Shown piece after piece: positions 16,804 to 27,505 of a stretch of DNA of 64,000 nt (position 1 is the first letter of the stretch; each line of letters begins with the position of its first letter). Under the pieces are notes generated by a model, which was not told where the DNA came from, ran no database searches, and was given only the letters and a program-made list of their open reading frames with translations. The stretch comes from Methylomonas sp. ZR1 (lineage in GTDB: Bacteria > Pseudomonadota > Gammaproteobacteria > Methylococcales > Methylomonadaceae). The position numbers were made by a program, and so were the translations under genes. The stretch lies in assembly GCF_013141865.1 (NCBI RefSeq), contig NZ_RCST01000001.1, positions 1,860,001-1,924,000 on the forward strand, read 5' to 3'.

Positions 16804-19800
16804 ATGAGTCTTAGCGATCCGGGCAAGGCCGGTTTCAATCCTTCGCGCCTATTCATCCTGCGGCCAGTAGCCACCTCCTTGTTGATGGTGGCTTTGTTAT
16901 TGGTAGGCATACTGGCTTATCGACTATTGCCGGTCTCGGCACTGCCGCAGGTGGATTACCCCACCATCCAGGTCACTACCCTGTATCCCGGCGCCAGCCC
17001 GGAAGTGATGACCTCCATCGTTACCGCACCACTGGAACGCCAATTCGGACAAATGCCGGGCTTGACGCAAATGAGCTCCACCAGCTCGGGCGGCGCGTCG
17101 GTGATCACCTTGCAGTTTAACTTGCACTTGGATCTGGACGTTGCCGAGCAAACCGTACAAGCCGCGATCAACGCCGCCGCCAACTTTTTGCCCGACGATT
17201 TGCCTCAAGCACCCATCTACAGCAAGGTCAATCCGGCCGATACCCCCATCATGACGCTGGCGGTCAGCGCCAAATCGCTGCCTTTATTTAAGGTAGAAGA
17301 TTTGGTCGATACCCGGCTGGCGCAAAAAATCGCCCAATTACCCGGCGTCGGCATGGTCAGCATCAGCGGTGGCCAACGACCGGCGGTACGGATTCAGGCC
17401 AACCACAAAGCGCTGGCTGCTTACGGCATCAGCCTGGAAGACCTGCGCAGCGCGATTGCCGCCGCCAACGTCAACCAACCAAAAGGTTCAATCAACGGCC
17501 CAACCCGCGCCGCGACGATAGACAGCAACGATCAATTGCGCTCACCGGCCGAATACCGCGAGTTGGTGGTGGCTTACAAAAACGCCGCGCCGGTCAAACT
17601 GGCGGACGTGGCGGAGGTCGTGGACGGTGCCGAAAACGTGCGTCTGGCCGCTTGGGCCAACGACAACGCGGCCGTTATCGTCAACATCCAGCGCCAGCCC
17701 GGCGCCAATGTCATCGAGGTGGTGGATAGCATCCAAGAATTGCTGCCCAAACTGCAAGCCTCGCTGCCGCCCGGCATAGAAGTTACGCCGCTGACCGACC
17801 GTACCGTCACCATTCGCGCCTCGGTACACGATGTACAATTCGAACTATTGCTGGCGGTGGCGCTGGTGGTGATGGTGATCTTCCTGTTCCTGCGCAATAT
17901 CCCGGCCACCATCATTCCCGGCATTGCGGTACCGCTGTCGCTGGTGGGCACCTTTGCGGCCATGTATCTAGCCGATTTCAGCATCAACAATTTAACCCTG
18001 ATGGCGTTGACCATCGCCACCGGCTTCGTGGTGGACGATGCCATTGTCGTCATCGAAAACATCTCCCGCTACATCGAACGCGGCGAAACGCCGTTGCAGG
18101 CGGCACTAAAAGGCTCCGCGCAGATTGGCTTTACCATTATTTCGCTGACTTTTTCGCTGGTAGCGGTATTGATTCCACTGCTGTTCATGTCCGACGTGGT
18201 GGGTCGGCTGTTTCGGGAGTTTGCGATTACCTTGGCCGTGGCTATCTTGATTTCGGCAGTAGTATCGTTGACCCTGACGCCGATGATGTGCGCCAAACTA
18301 TTGCGCCCCGGCGCGGGCAACCATAAGGAAGATGAAATCGGCGACGACTGGTTCGGGCGTTTGATCAAGGCCTACGGCCGCAGCCTGAGTTGGGTAATGC
18401 AACGGCAGGCGGCGACCTTGCTGATGTTTTTCGTCACCGTGGCATTGACCGCGGCGATGTACATCTGGATACCGAAAGGCTTCTTCCCCAGCCAAGACAC
18501 CGGCATCATTCAGGGTTTTTCCGAAGCGCCGCAAAATGTGTCGTTTCCGGCCATGGCCGAGCAACAGCAAAAACTGGCTAAGTTGATACTGGAAGACCCG
18601 GCGGTGGAAAACCTGTCCTCGTTCATCGGTGTCGACGGCGTTAATGCCACACCCAATAGCGGCCGGTTTTTAATCAACTTAAAGCCGCACGAACAACGGC
18701 CGCCGGCTAACGAGATTATCGCCCGCTTGAAAAACCGCCTGGCCGAATCGCCCGGCAGCGTGTTGTATCTGCAACCGGTGCAGGATTTGACGATGGAAAA
18801 CCGGGTCAGCCGCACCCAATACCAATTTACCCTGGAAGGCGCCGACATTGACGATTTGAACCGCTGGACCGGCAAGCTGGTGGAGGCTTTGCAAGGCCGG
18901 CCGGAATTTGCCGACGTGGTCAGCGACGTGCAGGACCAGGGCCGCCAAGTATTTGTGAAGATCGACCGCGCCACCGCCAGCCGCCTCGGCGTCAGTACCG
19001 CTGCTGTGGACAACGCCCTATACAGTGCTTACGGCCAACGTCTGGTCTCGACCATCTTCACGCAGGCCAATCAGTACCGGGTGGTATTGGAAGTCGATCC
19101 GGCCGAGCAGACCGGCCCGCAAGCCTTAAACGAATTACGCATTCCCTCCAGCAACGGCACGCAAGTGCCGTTGTCGGCCATCGCCGAACTGTCGGAGCGG
19201 CCGACCACATTGGCAATCAGCCATCTGGACCAGTTCCCGGTGACGACTGTGTCTTTCAATCTGGCGCCCGGCTACGCGCTGGGCGATGCGGTCGCCGCCG
19301 TCGATGCCGCCAAAACCGAGATCGAATTGCCGCTGGCTATCCGCAGCGAATACCAGGGCGCCGCGCAAGCCTTCAAAGCCTCGCTGGGCAATACGCTGTG
19401 GCTGATCCTGGCGGCGATTGTTACCGTGTATATCGTGCTGGGCGTGCTCTATGAAAGCTACATCCACCCTATCACCATCTTGTCCACCCTGCCCTCGGCT
19501 GGCGTCGGCGCGTTGTTGGCTTTGCAAGTCTCCGGCGGTGACTTGGGCATCATCGGCATCATTCTGTTGATCGGCATCGTCAAAAAGAACGCGATCATGA
19601 TGATCGACTTTGCCTTGGAAGCCGAACGCAAGCAACATCTGCCACCCGAGCAAGCCATTTTTCAGGCTTGCCTGTTGCGCTTCCGGCCGATTTTGATGAC
19701 CACCTTAGCCGCGCTATTGGGTGCGCTGCCGTTGATGCTGGGTAGCGGCGTCGGCTCGGAGTTGCGCCATCCGCTGGGTATCACCATGGTCGGCGGCTTG

Positions 19801-19935
19801 CTGCTCAGCCAATTGTTGACGCTGTACACCACACCGGTGATTTATCTGGCCATGGACCGGCTGGCGCGCCGGGTTAACTCGGGGCTGGGACTGAATCCAG
19901 TGGAACCCGTAGCAGAGGACCCAGGCCAGCCATGA
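16804..19935 (+). CDS. mdtB: RND multidrug efflux permease subunit, MdtB-like
   Basis: 1043 residues, the usual length for an HAE1-family RND pump. It opens with [21 protein letters not shown], the first transmembrane helix. Two large periplasmic loops follow TM1 and TM7. The TM4 proton-relay segment [22 protein letters not shown] (near residue 398-419) retains both aspartates, and [26 protein letters not shown] sequence near residue 920-940 has the TM10 lysine. The gene follows the adaptor by three bases. In E. coli MdtB and MdtC form a heterotrimer exporting bile salts and novobiocin-type compounds; the substrate here is inferred only. Confidence 0.92.
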   Translation: MSLSDPGKAGFNPSRLFILRPVATSLLMVALLLVGILAYRLLPVSALPQVDYPTIQVTTLYPGASPEVMTSIVTAPLERQFGQMPGLTQMSSTSSGGASVITLQFNLHLDLDVAEQTVQAAINAAANFLPDDLPQAPIYSKVNPADTPIMTLAVSAKSLPLFKVEDLVDTRLAQKIAQLPGVGMVSISGGQRPAVRIQANHKALAAYGISLEDLRSAIAAANVNQPKGSINGPTRAATIDSNDQLRSPAEYRELVVAYKNAAPVKLADVAEVVDGAENVRLAAWANDNAAVIVNIQRQPGANVIEVVDSIQELLPKLQASLPPGIEVTPLTDRTVTIRASVHDVQFELLLAVALVVMVIFLFLRNIPATIIPGIAVPLSLVGTFAAMYLADFSINNLTLMALTIATGFVVDDAIVVIENISRYIERGETPLQAALKGSAQIGFTIISLTFSLVAVLIPLLFMSDVVGRLFREFAITLAVAILISAVVSLTLTPMMCAKLLRPGAGNHKEDEIGDDWFGRLIKAYGRSLSWVMQRQAATLLMFFVTVALTAAMYIWIPKGFFPSQDTGIIQGFSEAPQNVSFPAMAEQQQKLAKLILEDPAVENLSSFIGVDGVNATPNSGRFLINLKPHEQRPPANEIIARLKNRLAESPGSVLYLQPVQDLTMENRVSRTQYQFTLEGADIDDLNRWTGKLVEALQGRPEFADVVSDVQDQGRQVFVKIDRATASRLGVSTAAVDNALYSAYGQRLVSTIFTQANQYRVVLEVDPAEQTGPQALNELRIPSSNGTQVPLSAIAELSERPTTLAISHLDQFPVTTVSFNLAPGYALGDAVAAVDAAKTEIELPLAIRSEYQGAAQAFKASLGNTLWLILAAIVTVYIVLGVLYESYIHPITILSTLPSAGVGALLALQVSGGDLGIIGIILLIGIVKKNAIMMIDFALEAERKQHLPPEQAIFQACLLRFRPILMTTLAALLGALPLMLGSGVGSELRHPLGITMVGGLLLSQLLTLYTTPVIYLAMDRLARRVNSGLGLNPVEPVAEDPGQP

Positions 19936-22900
19936 ACATGTCCGAATTATTCATCCGCCGCCCGGTAGCCACCACTTTATTGACGATTGCCGTTGCCTTA
20001 TGCGGCGTGTTGGCGTTTTTAAATCTGCCTATATCGTCGCTGCCGCAAGTGGACTTTCCCAGCGTATCGGTGCAGGCGCAGATACCCGGTGCCAGCGCCG
20101 AAACCATGGCCGCGACGGTCGCCACGCCATTGGAACGCGCGCTGGGCCGCATCGCCGGCGTCACGGAAATGACCTCCAGCAGTTCCCAAGGCTCGACGCA
20201 GATCACGCTGCAATTTGATTTAAATCGCGACATCGACGGCGCCTGCCGCGACGTACAGGCCGCCATCAACGCCGCCGCCAGCATGTTGCCCAGCAATATG
20301 CCCAATCGGCCCAGCTACCGGCGCGATAATCCGTCGGACTCGCCGATTCTGATTTTGGCGCTGACCTCGGACAGTTTCACGCGCGGTCAAATGTACGACT
20401 CGGCTTCGACGATTTTGCTGCAAAAAATTTCCCAGATTCCCGGCATCGGCCAAGTGCAAATCGGCGGCGCGGCGCTGCCGGCGGTGCGTGTGGAACTGAA
20501 CCCCAACGCCTTGAGTAAATACGGCATTGGCTTGGAAGACGTGCGCAACACCATCGCCCAAACCAACGTCACCCGGCCCAAGGGGGTACTGGAAAGCGCC
20601 ACCACCCGCTGGCAGATTCAAGCCAACGACCAGGCCCGTAAAGCCGAGGAATATCTGCCGTTGATTGTGGCTTATCGCAACGGTGCGCCGGTGACGATTG
20701 CCGATCTGGGCGAAGCGGTCGATTCTGTGGAAGATTTGCGCAATACCGGTGCCAAAAACGGCAAGCCTTCGGTGCTGTTGATTATCCGCAAACAACCCTT
20801 GGCCAATGTGATTCAGACTGTCGATCAAGTGCTGGCGGTAATGCCAGCTTTACGGGCGGCGCTGCCCAGCAATATCGAACTCTCGGTGGTGGTGGATAGA
20901 TCATTATCCATCCGTGCCTCGATTACAGAAGTCGAACACGGCTTGTTCGTCGCCGTGTTGCTGGTGATTCTGGTGGTGCTGGTGTTCCTGCGCAATCCGC
21001 GCTCGGCGGCGGTGCCCATCGTCGCGGTGCCGGCCTCTTTGCTGGGGTCTTGCGCGGTGATTTATTTGTGCGGCTTTAGCATCAACAACCTGACTTTAAT
21101 GGCTTTGACCATCGCCACCGGCTTTGTGGTGGACGATGCGATTGTGGTGGTGGAAAACACCAACCGGCATATCGAGGAAGGCGTGGCACCGTTCCGTGCG
21201 GCGCTGTTGGCCGCCAAGGAAGTAGGGTTCACCGTATTGGCGATGAGCGTGTCGCTGGTGGCGGTGTTCCTGCCGATTTTATTAATGGGCGGCGTGCCGG
21301 GCCGGCTATTTCGGGAATTTGCAGTGACTTTGTCGGCGGCGGTACTGGTTTCTTTGCTGATTTCCTTGACCACCACCCCCATGCTGTGCGCGCGCTGGTT
21401 GGGTAAGGAATCCAAGGAGCATGGCGCCGTCTATCACGGCATAGGCGCGGCTTTCGATTGGATACAGAACATCTACCGGATCAGCCTGAGCTGGGCCTTG
21501 CGCCACGGCCGCATCATGCTGACTTTGTTACTGGCGACCATCGCTTTAAACATTTATTTGTACGGCGCTATCGACAAAGGCTTCTTCCCGACCCAGGACG
21601 GCGGCCGCTTGCTGGGCGAGATTCAAACCGATCAAAACACTTCGTTCCAAACCCTGCAAAAGCAATTCGCGCAAATTTCCGAGATTTTGCAAAAAGACCC
21701 GGCGGTCGCCAATGTCGCCGGCTTTGCCGGCAGTTCGCAAAGCAGTAACAGCGCGCGGATTTTCATCACGCTAATTCCGCACGAACAACGCGACGGCGTC
21801 GAAGTGGTGATGGAGCGCCTGCGCAAGGCTGCGGGCCGGGTGCCCGGCGCCAGTTTGCATATGTTTCCAGCCCAGGAACTGCGCATCGGCGGACGTATGT
21901 CGTTTGGCATGCTGGATTACACTTTGCAGGCCGACGATCTGGATCTATTGCGGGAATGGACGCCCAAGGTGCAAGCCGCCCTGGCCCGGCTGCCGGAATT
22001 GAGCGACGTCAGCACCAGCCAACAGGATAAGGGCGAACAAATCGGCCTGACCGTCAATCGCGATCTAGCCGCGCGTTACGGCGTCAGTCAGGCCTTGATC
22101 GACAATAGCCTGAACAGCGCCTTCGGGCAGCGCCAGGTGTCGGTGATTTACAACCCTCTGAATCAGTATCGAGTAGTGATGGAACTGGCGCCGCAGTACT
22201 GGCAATCGCCGGATAGCCTGAAACAACTGTATATCAGCGCGCCCGGCCGAACCGGAACCGGAACCGACGGTACGCCGGCGCAGCCCAAGCAAGTACCGCT
22301 GTCGACGCTGGCCGGCTTCGCGCCGAGCAATGCGCCGCTATCGGTGCATCATCAAGGCCAGTTTGCCGTGACCGAATTGTCGTTTAATTTAAAACCGGGC
22401 ATTTCGATGTCCACGGCCGATGCTGCAATAAATCAAGCGTTGCGCGACATCGGCCTGCCGGCTGCCATTACCGGCAGTTTTCAAGGCTCGGGCAAGGCGT
22501 TTCAGGAAGCCTTGCGCAGCCAGCCCTGGCTGGTTTTGGCCGCGTTGATCAGCATTTACATTGTGCTGGGCGTGTTATACGAAAGCCTGATACATCCCTT
22601 GACGATACTATCCACCCTGCCCTCGGCGGGCGTCGGCGCCTTGCTGGCCTTGATGGCTTGCGACAAGGAGTTCAGCATCATTGCCTTGATCGGGGTGATT
22701 TTGCTGATCGGCATCGTCAAGAAAAATGCGATCATGATGATAGACTTTGCGCTGCTGGCTGAGCGCGAGCGTGGCCTGGATTCGCGCGAAGCGATCTTTC
22801 AGGCCTGCATGTTGCGCTTCAGACCGATCCTGATGACCACGCTGGCCGCACTGTTCGGCGCTTTGCCGCTGGCCTTGGGCAGCGGTTACGGTGCAGAACT

Positions 22901-23063
22901 ACGCCAACCACTTGGTATTTCCATTGTGGGCGGCCTGATTTTCAGCCAGCTTTTGACTTTGTATACAACGCCGGTCGTTTATTTGTACCTCGACCGGTTC
23001 CGGCTGTGGATGCACGGCCGTTTTTCCAACCGCGCCGCCAGCCCAGCGCCAAATTCCATCTAA
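19932..23063 (+). CDS. mdtC: RND multidrug efflux permease subunit, MdtC-like
   Basis: 1043 residues, paralogous to the preceding subunit. The N-terminus is [23 protein letters not shown]4 has [20 protein letters not shown] with both catalytic aspartates near residues 405-406, and the TM10 element [19 protein letters not shown] is intact near residue 930. The start overlaps the MdtB stop as ATGA, so equal subunit production by coupling is expected. Two permease genes in tandem indicate an MdtBC-type hetero-oligomer rather than an AcrB homotrimer. Confidence 0.92.
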   Translation: MNMSELFIRRPVATTLLTIAVALCGVLAFLNLPISSLPQVDFPSVSVQAQIPGASAETMAATVATPLERALGRIAGVTEMTSSSSQGSTQITLQFDLNRDIDGACRDVQAAINAAASMLPSNMPNRPSYRRDNPSDSPILILALTSDSFTRGQMYDSASTILLQKISQIPGIGQVQIGGAALPAVRVELNPNALSKYGIGLEDVRNTIAQTNVTRPKGVLESATTRWQIQANDQARKAEEYLPLIVAYRNGAPVTIADLGEAVDSVEDLRNTGAKNGKPSVLLIIRKQPLANVIQTVDQVLAVMPALRAALPSNIELSVVVDRSLSIRASITEVEHGLFVAVLLVILVVLVFLRNPRSAAVPIVAVPASLLGSCAVIYLCGFSINNLTLMALTIATGFVVDDAIVVVENTNRHIEEGVAPFRAALLAAKEVGFTVLAMSVSLVAVFLPILLMGGVPGRLFREFAVTLSAAVLVSLLISLTTTPMLCARWLGKESKEHGAVYHGIGAAFDWIQNIYRISLSWALRHGRIMLTLLLATIALNIYLYGAIDKGFFPTQDGGRLLGEIQTDQNTSFQTLQKQFAQISEILQKDPAVANVAGFAGSSQSSNSARIFITLIPHEQRDGVEVVMERLRKAAGRVPGASLHMFPAQELRIGGRMSFGMLDYTLQADDLDLLREWTPKVQAALARLPELSDVSTSQQDKGEQIGLTVNRDLAARYGVSQALIDNSLNSAFGQRQVSVIYNPLNQYRVVMELAPQYWQSPDSLKQLYISAPGRTGTGTDGTPAQPKQVPLSTLAGFAPSNAPLSVHHQGQFAVTELSFNLKPGISMSTADAAINQALRDIGLPAAITGSFQGSGKAFQEALRSQPWLVLAALISIYIVLGVLYESLIHPLTILSTLPSAGVGALLALMACDKEFSIIALIGVILLIGIVKKNAIMMIDFALLAERERGLDSREAIFQACMLRFRPILMTTLAALFGALPLALGSGYGAELRQPLGISIVGGLIFSQLLTLYTTPVVYLYLDRFRLWMHGRFSNRAASPAPNSI

Positions 23064-23073
23064 ACCGATTGTC

Positions 23074-24555
23074 ATGCGTTTAAGAATAAACCCACCTTTG
23101 CTTGCTTCCTTACTGACTTTGCCGTTGGCTGCCTGCACGGTAGGCCCGGATTATGTCCGTCCGCAAGCCAATGTATCCGAAGAGTTTAAAGAAGTGAAAG
23201 CCTGGAAACAGGCCCAACCGCGTGATACCGGTTTGCCCGGCAAATGGTGGGAGATTTTTAACGACCCCAAACTAAACGAACTGGAAGAACAGGTCGCCGC
23301 CGCCAACCAGTCCATCATCCAGGCCGAAGCCCAATACCGGCAAGCCCAGCATCTGGTGCAATCGGTGCAATCGTCCTTGCTGCCGGTGGCGACATTGACC
23401 GGCACCTTCAACCGCTTCCGCGCCGCCACCGGCCAGAACGTTGCCGTGGGCGGGGTGCGCAACCTGTTTGGTCAGGCCGTCGGCGTGGCCTGGGAACTGG
23501 ATTTATGGGGCAGCGTGCGCCGCCAGGTGGAAACCAACACCAGCAATGCCCAGGCCAGCGCCGCGACTTTGCATGCGTTGATTCTGTCCAGCCAATCGGC
23601 GTTAGCGGACAGTTACTTTCAATTGAAAACCCTGGACGCCCAGAAAGCCTTATTAGACGAAACGGTAACGGCATTTGCGAAAACCCTGGAAATCACCAAA
23701 AACCGCTATGCCGTGGGCGTGGTGGCCAAGGCCGATGTCGTGCAAGCGGAAACGCAATTGGAAACCGTGCGCGCTCAGTCCATCGACTTGGGTGTGCAGC
23801 GCGCCAAGCTGGAACATGCCATCGCGGTGCTGATCGGCAAAACCCCTGCCGAGTTGTCGCTGGCGCCGGCACCTTTAACAGCGCAACCGCCGGGCATTCC
23901 AGTCAGCCTGCCGTCGGAATTGCTGGAGCGCCGCCCGGACATCGCCGCCGCAGAACGTAAAATCGCCGCCGCTAATGCGCAGATCGGCGTCGCCAAAGCG
24001 GCGTATTTTCCGACGCTGAATCTGGCTTCGACCAACGGTTTTCAGTCGCCTACCGCCGACACCTTGTTCACGATGGCCCGCCGCTATTGGTCTTTGGGAC
24101 CGGCCGGTTTGGCCTTAACCTTGTTCGATGGCGGTGCCAAGAATGCCCAGTATAAGCAGGCGATAGACGCCTACGACGCCAGCGTCGCCGCGTATCGGCA
24201 AACGGTGCTGACCGGTTTTCAAGAGGTGGAAGATAATCTGGCCGCGCTGCGTATCCTGGATGAAGAAACCCAAGTGCAAGACAAAGCCGTCGCCGCTGCG
24301 AAACAGGCCTTGGCCCTGACCAATAATCAATATCAAGCCGGCACGGTCAGCTACATCAACGTGATAACGGCGCAAACCGCGGCGCTATCCAATCAACAAA
24401 CCGCTGTGCAATTGCTCGGGCAGCGTTTGTCGGCCTCCGTGTTATTGGTCAAAGCGCTGGGCGGCGGCTGGAATGAAACCTTGGTTCCCACTGAAGATGA
24501 AGCTGATGGCGACCGCAAATGGACCGACTATTTGATTTTGCCGCTGGTGGATTAA
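23074..24555 (+). CDS. Outer-membrane efflux channel lipoprotein (OprM/NodT family)
   Basis: 493 residues. The signal peptide ends in a lipobox (LAAC, Cys near residue 20) followed by TVGPDYVRPQ, the standard start of NodT/OprM-type channels. Two repeats of long helices follow, with WWEIFNDPKLNELEEQV near residue 56 and the second-half motif ELLERRPDIAAAERKIAAAN near residue 288, including the RRPDI hallmark. It completes a tripartite pump with MdtA and MdtBC, extending through the periplasm to the cell exterior. It begins ten bases after the MdtC stop, and the encoded lipid anchor fixes it to the outer membrane. Confidence 0.9.
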   Translation: MRLRINPPLLASLLTLPLAACTVGPDYVRPQANVSEEFKEVKAWKQAQPRDTGLPGKWWEIFNDPKLNELEEQVAAANQSIIQAEAQYRQAQHLVQSVQSSLLPVATLTGTFNRFRAATGQNVAVGGVRNLFGQAVGVAWELDLWGSVRRQVETNTSNAQASAATLHALILSSQSALADSYFQLKTLDAQKALLDETVTAFAKTLEITKNRYAVGVVAKADVVQAETQLETVRAQSIDLGVQRAKLEHAIAVLIGKTPAELSLAPAPLTAQPPGIPVSLPSELLERRPDIAAAERKIAAANAQIGVAKAAYFPTLNLASTNGFQSPTADTLFTMARRYWSLGPAGLALTLFDGGAKNAQYKQAIDAYDASVAAYRQTVLTGFQEVEDNLAALRILDEETQVQDKAVAAAKQALALTNNQYQAGTVSYINVITAQTAALSNQQTAVQLLGQRLSASVLLVKALGGGWNETLVPTEDEADGDRKWTDYLILPLVD

Positions 24556-24576
24556 TTATCAACCCGGCCCTATTTA
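24555..24576 (+). repeat. Dispersed intergenic repeat, copy 1
   Basis: ATTATCAACCCGGCCCTATT is 20/22 identical (over the full 22 bases) to 25886-25907. It overlaps the last base of the efflux channel stop. Following sequence (GGGCTGAACTGGCGAAGC) also loosely parallels the second copy, so a longer decayed element may be present. Confidence 0.45.
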
Positions 24577-24775
24577 ACACGGGTACTCGCTTCGGGCTGA
24601 ACTGGCGAAGCGGGGCGCGTCCTGCGCCAAACACCCGCCCATCCGTTGACACCCTTCTTGCTTGAACTACATTTATCGGCAGTTCGGTTTAGCCGTTAAG
24701 CTTTTAAGAACCGGCCAAGGCGGGCATCAGTCGAATGCACGCAAATATTTAAGTCATTGACCACAAGGAATCTTA

Positions 24776-25183
24776 ATGAACAAAGAAGCGGCGAAGGCGC
24801 ATATTCTGAAAAATTTAATGCCGGGCGATTCTCTAGTCGGATTTTTCATCGCCCAGCAACCTTTCAAGCTGTGGCTGTTTTTTATAATCGGCCCGCTGGC
24901 TGTATTCAGCATGAAGCAGTACTTCATTGCGGTTACCCAAAAAGGTATCCATTTTCATCGTTTAAACTTATTGGGGAAATTTGCCAGCGACGACTTTTTT
25001 GCCTTCAATGAAATTGCCACCGTGAAAATCGGCAAGGGCATGCTGCAAAGACCGATGAAATTTACATTTAAAAACGGCCGAAATATCTACATTAAAGCGC
25101 AACTAAAAGGCGTGGAAAAAGTAGCCAAGCTTGATGAGGCCACGCAAAAACATATCGAACGCAATATTGCCGCCATCAAATGA
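24776..25183 (+). CDS. Bacterial PH-like domain membrane protein
   Basis: 135 residues. A hydrophobic stretch at about residues 22-45 (WLFFIIGPLAVFSM) could dip into or cross the membrane. After it, YFIAVTQKGIHFHRLNLLGKF begins an all-beta region resembling the bacterial PH domain (bPH), ending with a C-terminal helix rich in Lys and Glu. The ATG at 24776 follows AAGGAATCTTA, a usable ribosome site. Its stop overlaps the rhomboid-like start as ATGA, so the two proteins are made together and may interact. Function unknown. Confidence 0.6.
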   Translation: MNKEAAKAHILKNLMPGDSLVGFFIAQQPFKLWLFFIIGPLAVFSMKQYFIAVTQKGIHFHRLNLLGKFASDDFFAFNEIATVKIGKGMLQRPMKFTFKNGRNIYIKAQLKGVEKVAKLDEATQKHIERNIAAIK

Positions 25184-25893
25184 TATTGTTTCTTTTCGTA
25201 ACGGCAAGCTATACCGCGCTACTGTTGTTTTACAGACCGTCACCGAGCAGCCTGAAAGATGCCCCGCTGACTTTCTTGGAAAACTTTAAGCAAATTAAAG
25301 CGTCGTTGTTTTCCGGTTTGTTGCTTTTTAGTATTTTTCTAGTGACCAGCGACTTTGGTTTTAATGAGGTTGATGAACAGCTTTATCGTTTATTGGCATT
25401 AAACAATATTTCGGCAGCGGCGATTTTATGGCCGCTGCAAGCCATTACGCATTTATTTATCCACATTAACTTTCCACATGTCCTGACCAATGTAGCCGGC
25501 TTGGGCATCGCTGCGGCTTACGAACGACAAGTCGGCTCTGGCCGATTTTTAATGGTGTTGCTGGTAGCCAGCCTGTCCTCTATCCCCTCAATCCTGTTCT
25601 ACTCGGAGCCGATAGCGATCTGCGGTATTTCCGGCGGCGTATTCGGTCTGGCTGCCGCTTACTTCACCGACCAGGAGGGTCTGAGCAGCAAAGAATGGCT
25701 GTATGCGGTACTGATCTGTAGCGTATTTTTGGTGTGGCTGTCCGTTGGACACAGCATGGAATCAAAGGCAAACGGGCAATTGCAATTTAAGATCGATTAC
25801 TACAGTCATGCCCTGGGCGCGCTGGGAGCTATCGTTTATTGCCGTTTGAGACCTAGAAAAACAGCCGACAAGCCCAGGCTGGCAAATTATTAA
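25180..25893 (+). CDS. Rhomboid-family intramembrane serine protease
   Basis: 237 residues with six to seven predicted helices. The catalytic serine is in GISGGVFGLAAAY (GxSG motif, near residue 150), and the catalytic histidine in YYSHALGALGA (near residue 209). The HVLTN segment near residue 94-98 fits the HxxxN motif that supports the oxyanion. An active protease that cuts substrates within the membrane is therefore likely. It is coupled by a four-base overlap to the PH-like protein, which could be partner or substrate. No substrate can be inferred. Confidence 0.78.
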   Translation: MILFLFVTASYTALLLFYRPSPSSLKDAPLTFLENFKQIKASLFSGLLLFSIFLVTSDFGFNEVDEQLYRLLALNNISAAAILWPLQAITHLFIHINFPHVLTNVAGLGIAAAYERQVGSGRFLMVLLVASLSSIPSILFYSEPIAICGISGGVFGLAAAYFTDQEGLSSKEWLYAVLICSVFLVWLSVGHSMESKANGQLQFKIDYYSHALGALGAIVYCRLRPRKTADKPRLANY

Positions 25894-25991
25894 CCCGACC
25901 CTATTTACCAAGCTTACACCGTTGGGGCTGAGTTCGCAGAAACCCAGAGTGGTGCGCCCTTCGATAATGCCCTCAAGGGCCGGGTTAATCA
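25886..25991. repeat. Dispersed intergenic repeat, copy 2, with inverted ends
   Basis: Begins ATTATTAACCCGACCCTATT (nearly identical to 24555-24576) and ends with AGGGCCGGGTTAATCAC, whose reverse complement again gives ATTAACCCGGCCCT. The element is thus about 105 bases with imperfect inverted ends, and contains GTTGGGGCTGAG and AAACCCAGAG segments. It looks like a small MITE- or REP-like element with no coding content. Confidence 0.45.
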
Positions 25992-26083
25992 CTAGTTGGC
26001 TTTGAATTGCTTCCAACATTCGTCCGTAAACAACCGTCGTGGCATCGTTTGCTTAGCTGTTGTTTGAAAAACGGCAACAGCCC

Positions 26084-27385
26084 CTAAAAAGTAACCACCA
26101 CATCGGCGCCGAAAATAAACTGGCTGTCCTTATTCCGTTCGTCGTAAGCATCGACGCCTTCCGACCAGTCGTAACGCGCTTCCGGCCGCAGCATCAACCA
26201 TTTCGCCGGCTTCCAGTTTACCCCTAGCGTCGCCGCATAATAATTGGCCGGCCCGGTCGCCAGCACCGCGCAACTGGGGCACATTTGGCCCACCCGAACG
26301 CCGTCGTCATCCCTAAACCATTCGCCGCGCAGGCCCACGCCCACCGTATCGGATACGTCGTATTTCAATTGCGAATGAATACCGTACCATTCGGCGTCGG
26401 CGAAATTATTCAGCGGGTGTTGTTGTTCGATGCCGTGGTCGTGCTGCAGCACGTAATGCCAGCGTTCGGTAAAGTTATGTTGGAGAACCAGACTGTAAAA
26501 CGTGCGGTTGTCGCGCTTATTGATACCGGTCTGGCGCTGGAATTCGCGCAAATTGTTGTCGCTGTTGACGTCGCCGGTAATCAGCGTCGCGGTAAACGAG
26601 GTTGCCGCATCGTCGCTGGTCCAGGTGGCGCCGCCCAGGAAATTCCAGTTTTCCATATTTTTATCGAACCCGTCCCAAGCGCCGTTGCCGTCCAGCACGC
26701 CGTTTAGTTTGGTGTGGCCGCCGGTCACCGCACCCAGCGTCACGCTGAGATTTTGATGGACCGGATAGGTGGTGGTCATGCCGAAATGGGTAAACGGCTC
26801 GCCGTATTGAAAGGTATAAGGATGGGTGTAGAAGAAATTATCCGGCGACAATCCGGTCTCGTAACCCATGATCGTGTAAAACCGGCCGATGCGCGTGGTC
26901 AGGCCCTTGCCTATCGGCGTAAAAATATCCAGATAGGCATTCGGAATCGCCAGTTTGTAAAAACGTTCGTCGGAACCGATCAAGCGGTTATCCCAATGGC
27001 CGCCGCCGTAAGGATTGATGGTGTTGAAGCGGGCATCGCTGCCGTACATCAAGGTCAGCTTGCCGCCGACATCCCAATGGTCGCCGCCGGTGTTGACGTC
27101 GCGGATTAATTCGCCGCCCAGTTGGTGCAGATTGAACTCGTTGGCCCGGTCGGCAAACACCACGGTGCCGTTGTAGCCGTCGCCGGGGTCGTTGGCGTTG
27201 TAAACGATGCCGGCATCGGCCCAACTGTGGACGCGCAAACCGGCGGCTTTCATCCAGGGCAAATCGTTGATTAACGACAAGCCGTTCAATAAACCGGCGC
27301 GTTCCTCGGCCGGCAACGGCGACATCGCCAACAGTAACGGTGCGGCATACAGCCATTCGCGGGTTCGGAAAGATGAGTGTGGCAT
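26084..27385 (-). CDS. Outer-membrane beta-barrel porin (BBP2-like) at the end of the guanidine operon
   Basis: 433 residues with a signal peptide cleaved near residue 27, many amphipathic strands (for example WDVGGKLTLMYGSDARF, LTTRIGRFYTIMGYETG) and a C-terminal FGADVVVTF with a terminal phenylalanine. The long glycine/aromatic-rich strands and the GRFYTIMGYE segment resemble the putative beta-barrel porin-2 family. A good AGGAG site precedes the ATG. It lies 120 bases downstream of allophanate hydrolase on the same strand, so it may serve as an outer-membrane channel for guanidine or a related small nitrogen compound; this substrate is inferred from position only. Confidence 0.75.
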   Translation of the reverse strand: MPHSSFRTREWLYAAPLLLAMSPLPAEERAGLLNGLSLINDLPWMKAAGLRVHSWADAGIVYNANDPGDGYNGTVVFADRANEFNLHQLGGELIRDVNTGGDHWDVGGKLTLMYGSDARFNTINPYGGGHWDNRLIGSDERFYKLAIPNAYLDIFTPIGKGLTTRIGRFYTIMGYETGLSPDNFFYTHPYTFQYGEPFTHFGMTTTYPVHQNLSVTLGAVTGGHTKLNGVLDGNGAWDGFDKNMENWNFLGGATWTSDDAATSFTATLITGDVNSDNNLREFQRQTGINKRDNRTFYSLVLQHNFTERWHYVLQHDHGIEQQHPLNNFADAEWYGIHSQLKYDVSDTVGVGLRGEWFRDDDGVRVGQMCPSCAVLATGPANYYAATLGVNWKPAKWLMLRPEARYDWSEGVDAYDERNKDSQFIFGADVVVTF

Positions 27386-27505
27386 GGTGTTCTCCTGTCG
27401 GAAAATGAATCGTCGAAGTTTTTCGGGCGCAAGTGTTCCCGCCAGCCGGAAAATCCGGCTTAAATGGTTGGGGTTATGAAAATTTAAACGGCTAAAACCG
27501 GCGGT

